A stretch of 64,000 nucleotides of DNA. It comes from Siphonodentalium dalli (lineage: Eukaryota; Mollusca; Scaphopoda; Gadilida; Siphonodentaliidae). The DNA lies in the NCBI GenBank assembly GCA_032622095.1, contig CP136062.1:156546875-156610874 (forward strand). The letters run 5' to 3'. The notes under the pieces are model-generated. The model had not been told where the DNA came from and made no database searches. It saw only the letters and a program-made list of their open reading frames with translations. Positions 45,795 through 57,961 of the stretch are shown one piece after another (positions within the stretch are counted from its first letter, which is position 1; the number at the start of each line of letters is the position of its first letter). The position numbers and the translations under genes are program-made.

Positions 45795-46070
45795 TGATAC
45801 GAGAATACCGATTTCTGGTTTCGCAGTAACGACACAGGTTATTTCTTTGATTGTTCATCATTCGCACGTTAGGTTGATTTTACAACTATTTATTTATATT
45901 ATTCTCACATTGTTTGATATCACACTGCCGTTATGGTACATTCATACGCTTGCAATATTGCACTGAAAACTGCAGAAATGCCAGCTGTAAAATAGTCAAA
46001 ACGGATTTTTGTGACAGTTGTCAACCAATAAGCTTTAACAATGATCATGTAGAACTGCGATTTTTTGCAT

Positions 46071-46364
46071 GATTGCTGATTGATTGGTTTGGGTTTAAGG
46101 TCACTTTCAGCAGCCAAGACCATAATACGACATTGCCAGTTTTAGTGGTGGATGAAATCCGCACATTTACGGCTAATCTAAACTCTCGTCGGCCATGTGC
46201 GGCAAACCACTGGCCATCGGCGAGTGATTGGCAACTCCACCAGATAACGATTTCAAGTTAGAATGTCCATGATGGAACTATCTGGATTTGAACCCTCATC
46301 GCCAGCGCTGGAGGGCGAGTCGGCTTCGAGTTGTACCCCTATCCGACTGAGCCATCGATACACC
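46071..46364 (-). mobile_element. tRNA-derived SINE, copy 2
   Basis: Duplicate of 6652-6945. A and B boxes are intact, with a few substitutions in the tRNA-like head. Confidence 0.7.
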
Positions 46365-47231
46365 CGCGTGATTGCTGATATCGCTGAGCTATTTACAATT
46401 ATATTAAGAACACAGTGCGTGTTGGTATTCTTATGCCTGTCAAAATAATGTCACTTGATATGTTGGAATGTGAGATCGACACGGCCAGCGCCATCGATGG
46501 GATGCTGCTGATATATATATACGAGTACCATAAATGTTACATAGAGATGAGATGGTGCGCCCGCACTTGGCTCAACGAAGAAATGCGGCGACTTTCTGAC
46601 CTTCGATAAATCGCAGTGTAAGTCACCCTTGTAACATACATACACTATTTAATCTGAATCTGTATTATCAAACTTTCCAACTATTGGACATTCCCATCGT
46701 AACACAACCAATGGTTGAGAAGTCTCAACTGATTGCTGCATTTCAGTCAAAAATTCGGTCCTTCAGTCTAAACACACAATAATACTCTTTGTTATATCAA
46801 ATTATCAGCACAAAATTCAAAATAGTTTCGTCGGAAATTTCCAATTAATGTTGTGTCAGGCATTAAATGTCAAACTGTTGTACTCTTGGAAATCCACCCT
46901 GACACATGTCCCTGGTGGTAAGTATTGCATTGATTGAAATATAGGTTTATCAAAATACTTGAGTATGTTCATATATAGTAACTAATTGGGCTATCCGGCG
47001 TTGTCCATGCGAGTTAGAATGTATTTTTGATATGCTTTATTTGAGTACTAAATTTACATAAGCATAGCCTACACACAATAATTTACTGCATAGGTGTATA
47101 TATGTATACATGATTGATGTATCAATGTCAAAGAATAACCATTGCCACTGCTGTCAAGACCCCCACCATGACAAAAGCAATTTTCAACACAACTTTATTA
47201 CATCAATGCAGTGTTTAAGATAATCGCTAGA

Positions 47232-47630
47232 CTATGTTCGCCCGGGTTCTAACCCAAACATATTCGAAAATCTGCACCTCTCAATGTGCCATTCCGATCG
47301 ATACATTGCCATTTCGATAATAAATGAGAAACTGTTCAAGCTCATTGAATTAAGCACATTTGAAACAACGAATACCCATACTGAGTTATTGCCTCCATAA
47401 ATCTTACGTTTGGTGAAGTTGGCGACAATGTTAGTGTCCATTCTGCCAGCCCCCGTCACCCTAGCTCCCAATTTTCTGATTTGAGAAGTACCACTATTAT
47501 GCCACGTCATGAGAGTGCTCGCGTATAACGGAGAAGCGTATACATGCATAATTAAGTACGACAATCGCCGATACCAAAATGTTCTATCAACGCCCCTCCC
47601 CGATACACAATTCGTATCAAGGACAACCAC
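47232..47630 (-). CDS. Hypothetical 132-codon open reading frame, copy 2
   Basis: Duplicate of the frame at 7823-8221. It is still open at the same length and differs at three residues (I to R, V to L and D to N). Function unknown; low confidence that it is a gene. Confidence 0.2.
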   Translation of the reverse strand: MVVLDTNCVSGRGVDRTFWYRRLSYLIMHVYASPLYASTLMTWHNSGTSQIRKLGARVTGAGRMDTNIVANFTKRKIYGGNNSVWVFVVSNVLNSMSLNSFSFIIEMAMYRSEWHIERCRFSNMFGLEPGRT

Positions 47631-47998
47631 TAATTCATCATTTGGGAATAAATTATTTGATAAAATACTAATTTAAAAAAAAAAAAAATACTAAAACAAA
47701 ATACAGAACAAAAAAAAAAGAATAATAATATGCATAAGAAAGAGGATAACAGCAAAATCACTCAACATTATATTAAGACAAAACAAAACAATTGTGGTGC
47801 AAAATAAGGAAATGTCCGATAAAAATGACTGGACAATTTCTTAAATGAGACCATTAAATTGGGTGGATAATAATTGAATTAACTTACTGGAAATTCCCAA
47901 CTTATCCCAAGTCCGCTAAGTTAGATATATTGTAGGCCCATGTACCTATCATCGCCACTCTCCAATGGATTAAAATTTTCCAACTAGTACTTCGTTCC

Positions 47999-48223
47999 GT
48001 CCAGCTGATGGAAACTCCCAAATTGACACCCCTATAATAAAGGTTCGAATGATTTCCAAATGATGACCATTCTGTCCAGATGTTGGAAACCTCAACAAAT
48101 ACCCCAATAATAAAGGTTCGAATGGTTTCCAGCTGATGACCATTCTGTCCAGATGTTGAAAACTCCCCAACTGACACCCCTATAATAAAGGTTCGAAAGG
48201 TTTTCAGCTGATGACAATTCAAT
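47999..48223 (-). repeat. Minisatellite, three units of ~73-75 bp, copy 2
   Basis: Duplicate of 8591-8815 with the same unit number and a few substitutions. Confidence 0.92.
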
Positions 48224-48846
48224 CCAAACAGTTGACCGAAATTGGGATATCATTCCAATTTTGGTCCAAAAATAGAAGAATTAAAACAATTTCAACCATT
48301 TTTAGTTTAAAATATTTATTTGTCTAATCTATATAACCCATGACATATAACACATATATTGTGGAATTGGAGGACAGGTGCTAAATCACTTATGGGTACC
48401 CATCTCCCATATCACTGATAAATAAATAATTAGTAATAGCAAACCAACTTGACTACAAAACAAGTTGAACATATCACCGGTCACCCCCACCATTTTTGTC
48501 ATGTTCCTCCAACTAACTTACCAGACATGGATGACATTTCCAACTGCTAAACGTTTTACCAAGGTTGCAGGTGAGACACCAAATACAAGTTTGTGAAACC
48601 CGAGTTCCAACTTTAAAACAACCCGTTTGTTTTAAACTTGATATCCAGTCTAAATATAACGGTGAATGCTCAGCAATTGACATGGATTTCACAATTTCAT
48701 TCGTCACCGAACGGATATCAATAGTCTCAGAACAGGTGAGTGGCCACATGTGAGACTCATACATGGGGTGACTATATGGTTTTTGTTGTGGTGGAGGATT
48801 TCATCTTCTAATTCCAATCTGCATCCCACCAAATTTCCAACTATAG

Positions 48847-50455
48847 AGAAAACGGACGACACGACGCTCGTACTTGTTGGTTCTGAAAATAGTCTACGTG
48901 AATCGTACTTAACACTAGACGAATTTGCTCGGATATCGGGTCTGCGCATAAATCCTGAAAAATATCAAGCAGGCATGGATAGGGATAGGGTCACAAAATA
49001 AAATACGACAAGCTATTACGGAACTAAACCTGTGTACTGTAAGTATTTAAAAAAATTTAGGGATACATTTCGACACTAATTTAATAATCATGAATATAAA
49101 ATACAATGATAGACTCGAAGATATAGAAAAGATCACAAACATTTGGAAACACAGACTCCTGACCCCTTTAGGTAGAATAACAGTTGTCAAATCCCTCATC
49201 TTACCAAAATCGACCCACTTATTTATAACTCTTCCACGTCCAGATACAGCTTTTTTGAAAGCCCTAAATACCTGTTTATACAATTTCATTTCGAATTCCA
49301 AACGTGATAGAATAAAAAGCAAACAACTATGTGCCGACCATATGCGCGGAGGTTTGAAGATGATTAATGTTGAAAACTTTGAGAGCGCCATGAAAATTAA
49401 CTGGATACGACGCTTGATTTGCAAATAATCGAAATGGGCTTCATTGTGCAATACCACCCCTTTCTTAAACGACCCACTATCTCTCACTTACCATGCAAAT
49501 TATATTGTAAAGCAAACAAACAAGTTCGCAAATCCATTCTAGAGAGATGATTTCGGCGCATGGTGTAAACTTATGCGATCAAATAATTCAAATAATAATA
49601 TTATGGCCTCAAATATCTGGAATAATCCGAATATAAAAATCGGAGGTTCGTCGATCAACTTTAAATCTTGGAGAGATGCGGGGATATATTTTATAAATGA
49701 TCTATTCCAACCAGATAGTAAATGCCATACCCCATATACATTATATTCAACTTTCAACATCGTGTCGATTTCATAACAATCAGCAACACAATACGTCGTA
49801 TACTGTCATTGGCAAGTTCTCTTAATCAATCCTTAATTCGTGTACCTGCACATGCCCACACAATAATCTTCCTCCGATACTCCGTGACTTAAAAGGCGGA
49901 CAATTATTTTACACAATTCTAGCAAGTGGGAACACTATGCCGAATGCATGCCAAAAATGGGAATCCGAAATAGGCGAATAGATAGAAAATTGGGAAGATT
50001 ATTTGAGCATTCCCTTTAAAATCGGTACGAAATTACAGTGGCTCCAATTCAGAATCAATACACGAATTATTAGTACCAATACATTTCTGAAGGTGGCTAA
50101 CATTCGAGTCGATGGTTTTTGTAATCGCTGTCAAAACATACAAGAAACAAATACTAATATTTGCTGGGATTGTCCCCATGTCCAAACTTTTATAAACGAA
50201 ATTTTAACATGGACAAGAAACAACCAATTCCCCGTTGATCTACAAAAAATAATATCATTTTCGGTATAGTTCATGAACACAGAAATTAAAACAGTTATAT
50301 TTTCCTGCTGGTTTTGAAACAATATATGTATAGAACAAAATTCACGCCCATGCAGTTGTCTCGCTTGTTCCTTTGTGATGTCAAATTTAGATATGAATGC
50401 GAGAGATACAGCGCAAAATGTAATATGAATCGTGACTTCGATAACCAGTGGCTGA
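48847..50455 (+). pseudogene. Tx1/L1-like LINE ORF2, 3' half, copy 2
   Basis: Duplicate of 9440-11045 with the same motif order: DDTTLVLVGSEN, LTPLGRITVVKSLILPK, NIKIGGSSINFKSWRDAGIY, FCNRCQN...CWDCPH. It has one extra lesion. The codon after the RRLICK segment (near 49427) has become a stop (CAA to TAA), which shortens the longest frame to 112 codons. This is neutral decay after duplication. Confidence 0.85.
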
Positions 50456-50999
50456 CACTTCGATATGCCTTAAAAATTCTGTGAAATTGTGGATATTGCT
50501 CAATAAACTAGAAACAAAACTGAACTAATGTGGGTATCTAAACGCAGCAACTGTGTTTAGACAAAGCCATGAATTATACCAAAATTAAACAAAATACATA
50601 CAAATAAAAACACAGAAACCAGAGCGAGAGTGCAAACCATTGTGCAAACACAGATAACACATAATATCAAAATAGACAACAATACTGCTTTGAGAACAGC
50701 CAAGATATAAAACCTGTATAAAATTAGACAGCAAAATTTAATTTAATTTAACAAGGCTCCGCATATAACATTTGAAGTAGCTGGCAAATAAACCTCATGA
50801 ATGATTGATAATATATTTATAATCTGTTGAATATGGGGTCAATTCAACAAGTTGATAATTGGGTAGTTGACTTAGTAGTTGATCCCTCGCCCAACAGCCA
50901 GCCTCCCTCCACATAGCATACATGGTATCCACTTCCCTCCATGTTAAAACTCAAAGATCAAACGCTGTTTCCGAGAGTCAAAGATTTGACAGATTTTGG

Positions 51000-51895
51000 A
51001 GATTTTTGTTTTTGAACAATATGATCAACTTGCATAGATTGTTTCGGATGATCTGTCTCGACAGAGGAGACGTAATCCATTACTTGCGCTACTGGTTCTG
51101 GAACAGGAATAGTATCACTATTCCTGCACGTGCGTTGCTAGTGATACACTGACGAGTTTAGTTTGACTCTGTGTTTGAGTGCTGTCGCCAGCACACGTTT
51201 TGTAGACCCTATTGTTGAGTACGTAATCTGTGGCCGAGGACAAACTATTTTCTTAGCATCTATATATGACATATTCGTCTCAGCAATATATCACTGAATC
51301 TTGAATTCATACTCCAAATTGGGACATGGACGATCCATTGAAGCATGTTAACCTTGAGAGTTTGAACATTTCTTAATACTCGTACAATCCTTATGACCAG
51401 GAATGGAAAAGTGTGCGCACCTGGTTTCTTCACTTTTACAATGTTCATGGTCATAGCCTTGACGGTTAAAACATTGAAATGGGTTTGGAACATATTTGCT
51501 TATATCCGTCTTCATATACCGAACCTTCAATGTCGGTGGATGGTCGCAACGACTGAAGGTCAAAAGATAAATATTCAACGGAACGATTTGACCATCATCT
51601 GTCTTAGTAAATCTACGGACTTCTGGAACTCCCTGTGGTGTTCTCAGCCAATATCTCTGATTCAAAGGAATCAGATATATCGCGAATTCTCAACACAGCT
51701 CTACTACTGTTCAATGACTTGAGAGGTGTGATCAATATTGGTGTTTGTGCAATAGATGTTAATTGCATAAGAGCGTTTGCTTGAATTTTTCTTGAACATT
51801 CGATCAGAAGAGATCCATTTAGTGGCCAGTCCTGATCGGTATGACAAATTTTAATTGTTCGGCTATGCTTTGTACCGTTTTATCAATCACATACT
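51000..51895 (-). pseudogene. LINE ORF1 (CCHC) fragment, copy 2
   Basis: Duplicate of 11640-12545. Two zinc-knuckle cysteines are lost: CFKCQ has become CFNRQ and RCAHCS has become RCAHFS. That argues against any selected function. Its upstream end is cut by the 212-bp deletion that also truncates element B. Confidence 0.75.
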
Positions 51896-53476
51896 TCACA
51901 CATCAGCCTCTCGGTACCTCGCCATAATGAGACAGGCGTTTACAGTATAGTATTGAAACATTTAAGCCACGAAGACGAAATTTATGGCAAAACACACACG
52001 AAAAACAACACACAACTAGACACCAGAAACAAAATACAGCAGACGGCAGAAATGTAATCTGAAAAACTGTGAGCGACGTGGCTGATTGATTGGACAGGGT
52101 CAACTCAACCACCCGTCTTGAAGAGATGTAGGACAAAAGAGGACCATGAGCTAAGCCGTTACCACAGGTCGATGTCTCACTTGAGACGGCTGCCCTAGTA
52201 TCCCCAGAACTCCTGCTCCACATATCAAGGGATGCACCCCTCGGCAAAAGTGGGCCACTTTAGGGGATTCTAACCCCTGGCAGTGGGACAGTAAACCTAT
52301 TCTACCCGGGCCCACACGGGGAAAGATTTCTTTATTATGATCAATTGGCAGCAAGCATTAGAAAAACAGTGGTATATATGGAGACAAGTAAGTGTTGATC
52401 GAGTTCGCATGGTGAATATCGATGCACTCCCAATGGCGATTCCTCAATAAATCACCCGAATAGGTTAAAGTGAAATGGGTTTTGTATCAGATGCTGAAAT
52501 GCGTCTACGATTAGGTTAACGTGTCGGATTTCGATAGCTGTTCAACTTAATTATAACAAGGCAAGTTTGAAAGTCACATGTGATATTAAAGACACGTCAT
52601 GGATAGGTGTCTGAAATATCAGAGCTCATGGAAATATGTATGATATGTCACTGATATGGACAGTAATGTCACCCCAAGAGCCTCGGGTTGCATTCCGTTC
52701 TCGATCGGGCGATACATATCCGCATTGCTCTCAAGCACCGGCGATAACTGCATACTGTACTTGCATATTTGCCCAAACACGTCTGGTGTTGCCATCGCTT
52801 CCATCGATCACACCTACGCGACTATAGATATAAAGATCCTTATTTGACATTGCTATGTGGATTATGCATGGCGGCATGTTAATCGGCGTCATTACTGTGG
52901 CATCGCTGTAAACAATAATTATTCCTCCAATACCCATCTTATAACCAAGAGTACACAAGAAATTGACAAAGCATAGTGAATTGTTTGATGATAACATAAG
53001 AGAGGATCGCATATCAGGTCTAAGGTTTTGAGTCCTGTCTTAAGTGTTCAGTCTTTTGGAACCAAGAGCGTATTGGTGAGAAGATTTAATTGCACGATAT
53101 TTGAAAGTAGAAATAATTCATCAAATTGCTCTCTTAAGTTTCACAATTAGTGTTTTCCTTTAAATTATATATATATAATGTTCGAACTTGTGTCCCTGGT
53201 ATGCAGTCAGCAACAAAACATGCTAAACAGATGGGTGAGGTACATGTGGTATTGGAATCCGGTGTATGATTTACAGCTGAAATGCGGGCATATAACTATA
53301 TGTCAGTACATGTATATTAATAACCTCTATATATTGTCGGCTTAGACAACGCGTTCGTATTATGTATGTTAGCTGAAATGCAGAATATTAACTTATCAGT
53401 ACAAGGTTCCACCCCGTTTTTCACAACAAAGTACCAAATTGTGTACACATGTGGATTGTCTTGTGACGGTCTTGTA
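51893..53476 (+). repeat. Dispersed element B, copy 2 (5' truncated)
   Basis: Duplicate of 12610-14180. A deletion corresponding to 12546-12757 removes the element's 5' end and joins the adjacent LINE ORF1 fragment directly to ACATACTTCACACATCAG. It keeps the three internal segments missing from copy 1. Confidence 0.8.
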
Positions 53477-53599
53477 TATAATCCACACCAAACTGCTCAG
53501 TGCGATAATCATGGGACAAAGTATCTCTGGGCACATGTTTGCTGATGAAAATTAGCTGTACATTTCTGGTGACAACCCCTATTGCTTTACAACTATAAT

Positions 53600-54170
53600 G
53601 GCACAGTGCAATTATTTTGTGAAATCGTGGATGGTGGCCAATAAACTGAAACTAATTAGTGACAAAACTGAAGAAATGTGAGTGTCTAATCTGGCATACG
53701 TAAAGACAGTTAGCATATATGTTATGACTTTTGATGACACTCAAGTTCACACTCCTACAAGCCACATATGCAAGGCAATATACACTGAACTTCGGCGACA
53801 CTGGAAAATGAGAAAATACATTCAAAACGACTCAATTTTTTTAAAACGTTAGTCATCTCTAAGTATCAGTCGACCTGACTACTACAATTCTATTTTAATT
53901 GGTGTACTATATAATCAGGTATCTCAGCGTCTGCAGAAAACTGTTGCAATGATAGTTCTATGTCGTAGAAGATCTGACGACAGATGCAATCTGCAAGAAT
54001 TACATTGGCAACCTGTAGCAGACATAATTATGTATATACGACGGGGAACTATCCTAGCATATATTCAATGGTATGAAACACGCGATCCGTGGAATATATC
54101 ACTTCATTCTTACACTGCCCTTCAAGTTTGTGGACATTCAATGTTAGCCATCCTTGCGTACTTGCCTTGA
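53600..54170 (+). pseudogene. CR1/L2-like LINE reverse-transcriptase fragment, uninterrupted (copy 2)
   Basis: Same fragment as in copy 1 but without the Helitron. The frame runs straight through the insertion site as NSILIGVLYNQVSQ (about 53886-53930), then LQELHWQPVADII. This continuity shows that copy 2 holds the ancestral empty site. Confidence 0.82.
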
Positions 54171-56614
54171 GGGCTTATTGAAATGCTACTCTAGTGAGTA
54201 GTTTAAGAATACCAATGCTGATAAATAACTTTAGGAATAGCCATTAAATAAATAAATAAATATTACACAAACATTTCTTGTAAAAAGTTGGCAAGTCTGA
54301 TTTCAAAAGGTGATCCACACCAAGTGACCAGACATCTTACTAGCATAGCTGCGCTGAATGTGGGATCCCACATTTCATCAAAACCAAGAGACAGTGAAAA
54401 TTATAATGCATTCTGGAGGACTATTGCCTACATGTCTCTGATTGGTGTAGAAACCTACCAAATTATAAAAAAATACGTCTCTTGTGAGAGAGTTTCGACA
54501 GCCCGTGCACCATGCACGCCCGCATCGCCGAAGTGAATTAAGTCACATTAACGTAGTAGATAATTATACAAATTATCGCGGTATATTTGCTAAAACATAT
54601 GGTATATAATACCAATCTCATAATGGAAAGTATCATTTGTTACGTCTTGATTATCTAACCGAGGAACGGCAAGAGTTGATGCTTGAAATTAACACATGCT
54701 TCCAATAATAATTCATACTGGAATCGCAAAGGGAAATTACTGTTTAAAGTTAAATAGCCCTAAATAAAACAAGCAAATAAGATACAACTCGACATTCCGA
54801 TTTGTTAGCACCAAATTGGGCACCACTATTTAGCAAATTCCCGCCACATTTATAGTTATATCCTTGATATAAGTACTTTAATGGTGTGGTTTATAGATAC
54901 ATGAGTGACGGATAGACGCCGTTGGTGTCAGGGCGGGAGGGGGGGGGGGGCACATAATGAAAACAACTATATTGTAGAATTCCACTAAACTTGTATGATA
55001 TATTTATAATGTATAATGTATTCAAACGTTTCAGGCGCGGGTCCAGTGGAATACATTATTTTTCTTTCTTTCGCTTTCCTTCAAGTTTATGGACATTCAA
55101 TGTGAGTCATCCAAACTTGCCTTGAGGGCTGATTGAATTGCTACGCGGATGAGTCTTTATTCGTCTCCATGGTATACTATGAACTTCTGTCGTACATCTC
55201 CATCAACCTTGTATAAAATGTTCCCAACGCCATGCTATAGGGATTCTAATGGTTTAGTTTAACCATACATCAGTCGATGTCATGGTTGGGGGGTCAAGGA
55301 AGGAACATGATACAAACTTCTTTGTCATCGATTGCCACCAGACGAATACATAGTGGAATTTAGATTGTACATGGCATTTAGGGTATGATTTAAAGTTGGC
55401 AAAGTGCACCGTCGAAGTGAATGATGGACCCGAAGCTCTTTATAATGTGTTTTCACTGGGGCCCGAACCATTCAATTGTATAAAGGTTACACCCCCACTA
55501 TTTCAGAACCAAATAAGTCCAATATGAACATATGTGGATATTTAAGTCAGACATGAACCTATTTGTACGAGAGTGTTCTGGAAATGTATATGTATGCGTC
55601 TATATGATATACTGCACTACATGGTGTACTTTAAAGTCACATGGTGGTATGCGCTCCGAAATACACCTAATAATATTCGCTATAGATTTTTCCCGGTATC
55701 GAAATAGGTCGAGATATACTTCCATTTTACGCCAGTATAGTCCCAGACAGACGAATTGAACTCATACAAAATATAACTTTGAAGACGGTGTTTGGGTGCT
55801 AAACAAACAACAGCCATGTCACGGCATGGCACATTAAAGATAATTCTGTGTTACGCTATTCCTGATATTGTAGAAATAAAGAGCGTTTGTTTCATTTCTG
55901 TGCGAAAAATTGAAAACAGCTGGAAGATTTCTGTAACCATGGCAATTATTTATCAGAGCATATATATGATGCCGGAATATAAATAGTTCGTGTATCTGTC
56001 AACCTATATTATACCTCCTACTAAATTAGGCAGAAAATATTTGGAAGCTCGAAAGAGCCATGTCCGTTTAACATACTAAACACATGGTGCGTTCTAAATC
56101 AGGAATCGAAGTCGGATAAACCATATGTTAACGACCTTGCCTAAACCTACACACAAGGCTCGTCCTGATTGGTCAGTATCCTGTATTCCCATGCAGACGC
56201 GGACCGTCCTTTTGTAGTACAATTCTAGATATTTTTAATTGTACCACAAACAATGTGGTACAATCAGTGAAATGCTGCCAACGCCTCGAAATTTCAGAAG
56301 TCAAACCATACGGCCATTGGCTAATGTCATGCTAAAGACTGAAGAAAGAGACATATAATGACTAACTACTGTATTATACTGATTTTTATTTAAGTTAGAA
56401 CAAAAATAATTCTTAAGTGAATTTGTTTGCCACAAAAACAATGGAAAGGGGTTGTCGTTCAATAGTGACGCTATGTTTCACTATCAGGTCTAAGAGAAGA
56501 ATTGTTTGGTGGAAAATCTTACCACGCAGAGCTAGAAACTGGGCTATTATATAACAGTTTGAACATATGTCACTACAATTTCGACCAAACCATACAGTCG
56601 AATTACAAAAAGAA

Positions 56615-56732
56615 ATAAATACACTGCGCATCGACGTGTATAGTATAATTTGACCACATAAACTGATTGTACTACCCCGCTTCGCGTCGTCCTACAATCA
56701 GTTTCTTTGTGGCCGATGCGCAGTGTATTTAT
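56615..56732. mobile_element. 118-bp palindromic (fold-back/MITE-like) element, copy 2
   Basis: Duplicate of 18157-18274 with the 19-bp terminal inverted repeat still perfect. Confidence 0.75.
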
Positions 56733-57849
56733 GTCTTAAATAGATAAGAGCAACATTTCTATAAAGTGTCGCACAATTAACTAAACTTATATAGTCATCT
56801 CCGTGATATGATGTATTCGTTTTAAAGTATAGTTTTCATACTCATAAGAGTCGCCGATAGATAAAGGAATCGCTATATGGCTAGTTAGGTGTTTCAAAGT
56901 GGGCAGATAGGCGCCGTTGGGTATGAGGAGCTAGAAAACAACAGCATTTATTATAGGCATCAACATGATACTAATCGTGCGGCTTGAAGATAAAGATGTT
57001 CTGAATTGGGGTGGAGTTGATGCATTAAATTGATAAAGACGGAGTTACCGATATCAAAATGTTTGGTTAGTTTTTAAAGATCTACAGTCCGATTTAACAC
57101 CAGATGACCGAATTATTTGAGATAATGACCAGCTTACCGGGACAATGAAAAAGAAAACCGAATTCAATTATCATCTGTTCTATGGCACGAGCGTCGCGAC
57201 AATTGACAAAGGCATATACACCAGGTTTACGCGTATACAATATCATACTTAGAAATGCTGTGTATTATATTCCATGTTTGGGCAACGGAATCATAGCTTC
57301 TCTTTATCAGAGACACTCTTTAACAGAGATCGCTGGAATATTGCTCAGTCGACATAAATTGAAGTCGACATCTGACCATCGAAACCTCCCGCTAATGGAC
57401 CCAATCATCTTTATTTTGTGAATCAACGTTATTGCTGAGTACTCAGTTGTGATACAATCTGTAAGATTACTGTGGTAATAATCTTCTATAACCGATGTCT
57501 ATTACACGTCCATGTTGTGTTTACTTCTTGACACGGGTCGAATTAATGGTGTTAAACTAAAGACAACAATGTGATTCAGGGTATATGATCCATGTATAAG
57601 ATTGACGTTGTATTATGCCAATTTGTGGAAAACATAAACTACCTTGACCAAATATATTCCTATCAAATGTCCCCATAAAATGTTCACGTCACTTTAACCT
57701 GGACAACGCCGGGTCACCATGCTAGTACTATATATAGCATGTAATAAAATGCGTAGGAGCTGGGAGGAACACACTACTCACGTGACTATTTCTGGCAAGC
57801 AACGTTAGAATGTGATTATTTATTATAATTAGATGAGGATTCAGCGTCC

Positions 57850-57857
57850 TATATAAA
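57850..57857 (+). promoter_or_regulatory. TATA box of RGK gene, copy 2
   Basis: TATATAAA at the same distance (112 bp) from the ATG at 57962. The core promoter is therefore duplicated together with exon 1. Confidence 0.6.
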
Positions 57858-57961
57858 GAGTCGTAGATAGGGAAACCACTCATAACGCATTTGCAACTCA
57901 TCAGTTAATAAACCATCGCTGACATTTATATCGCACCTTCGATATCCTGTAATTTGTCAAA

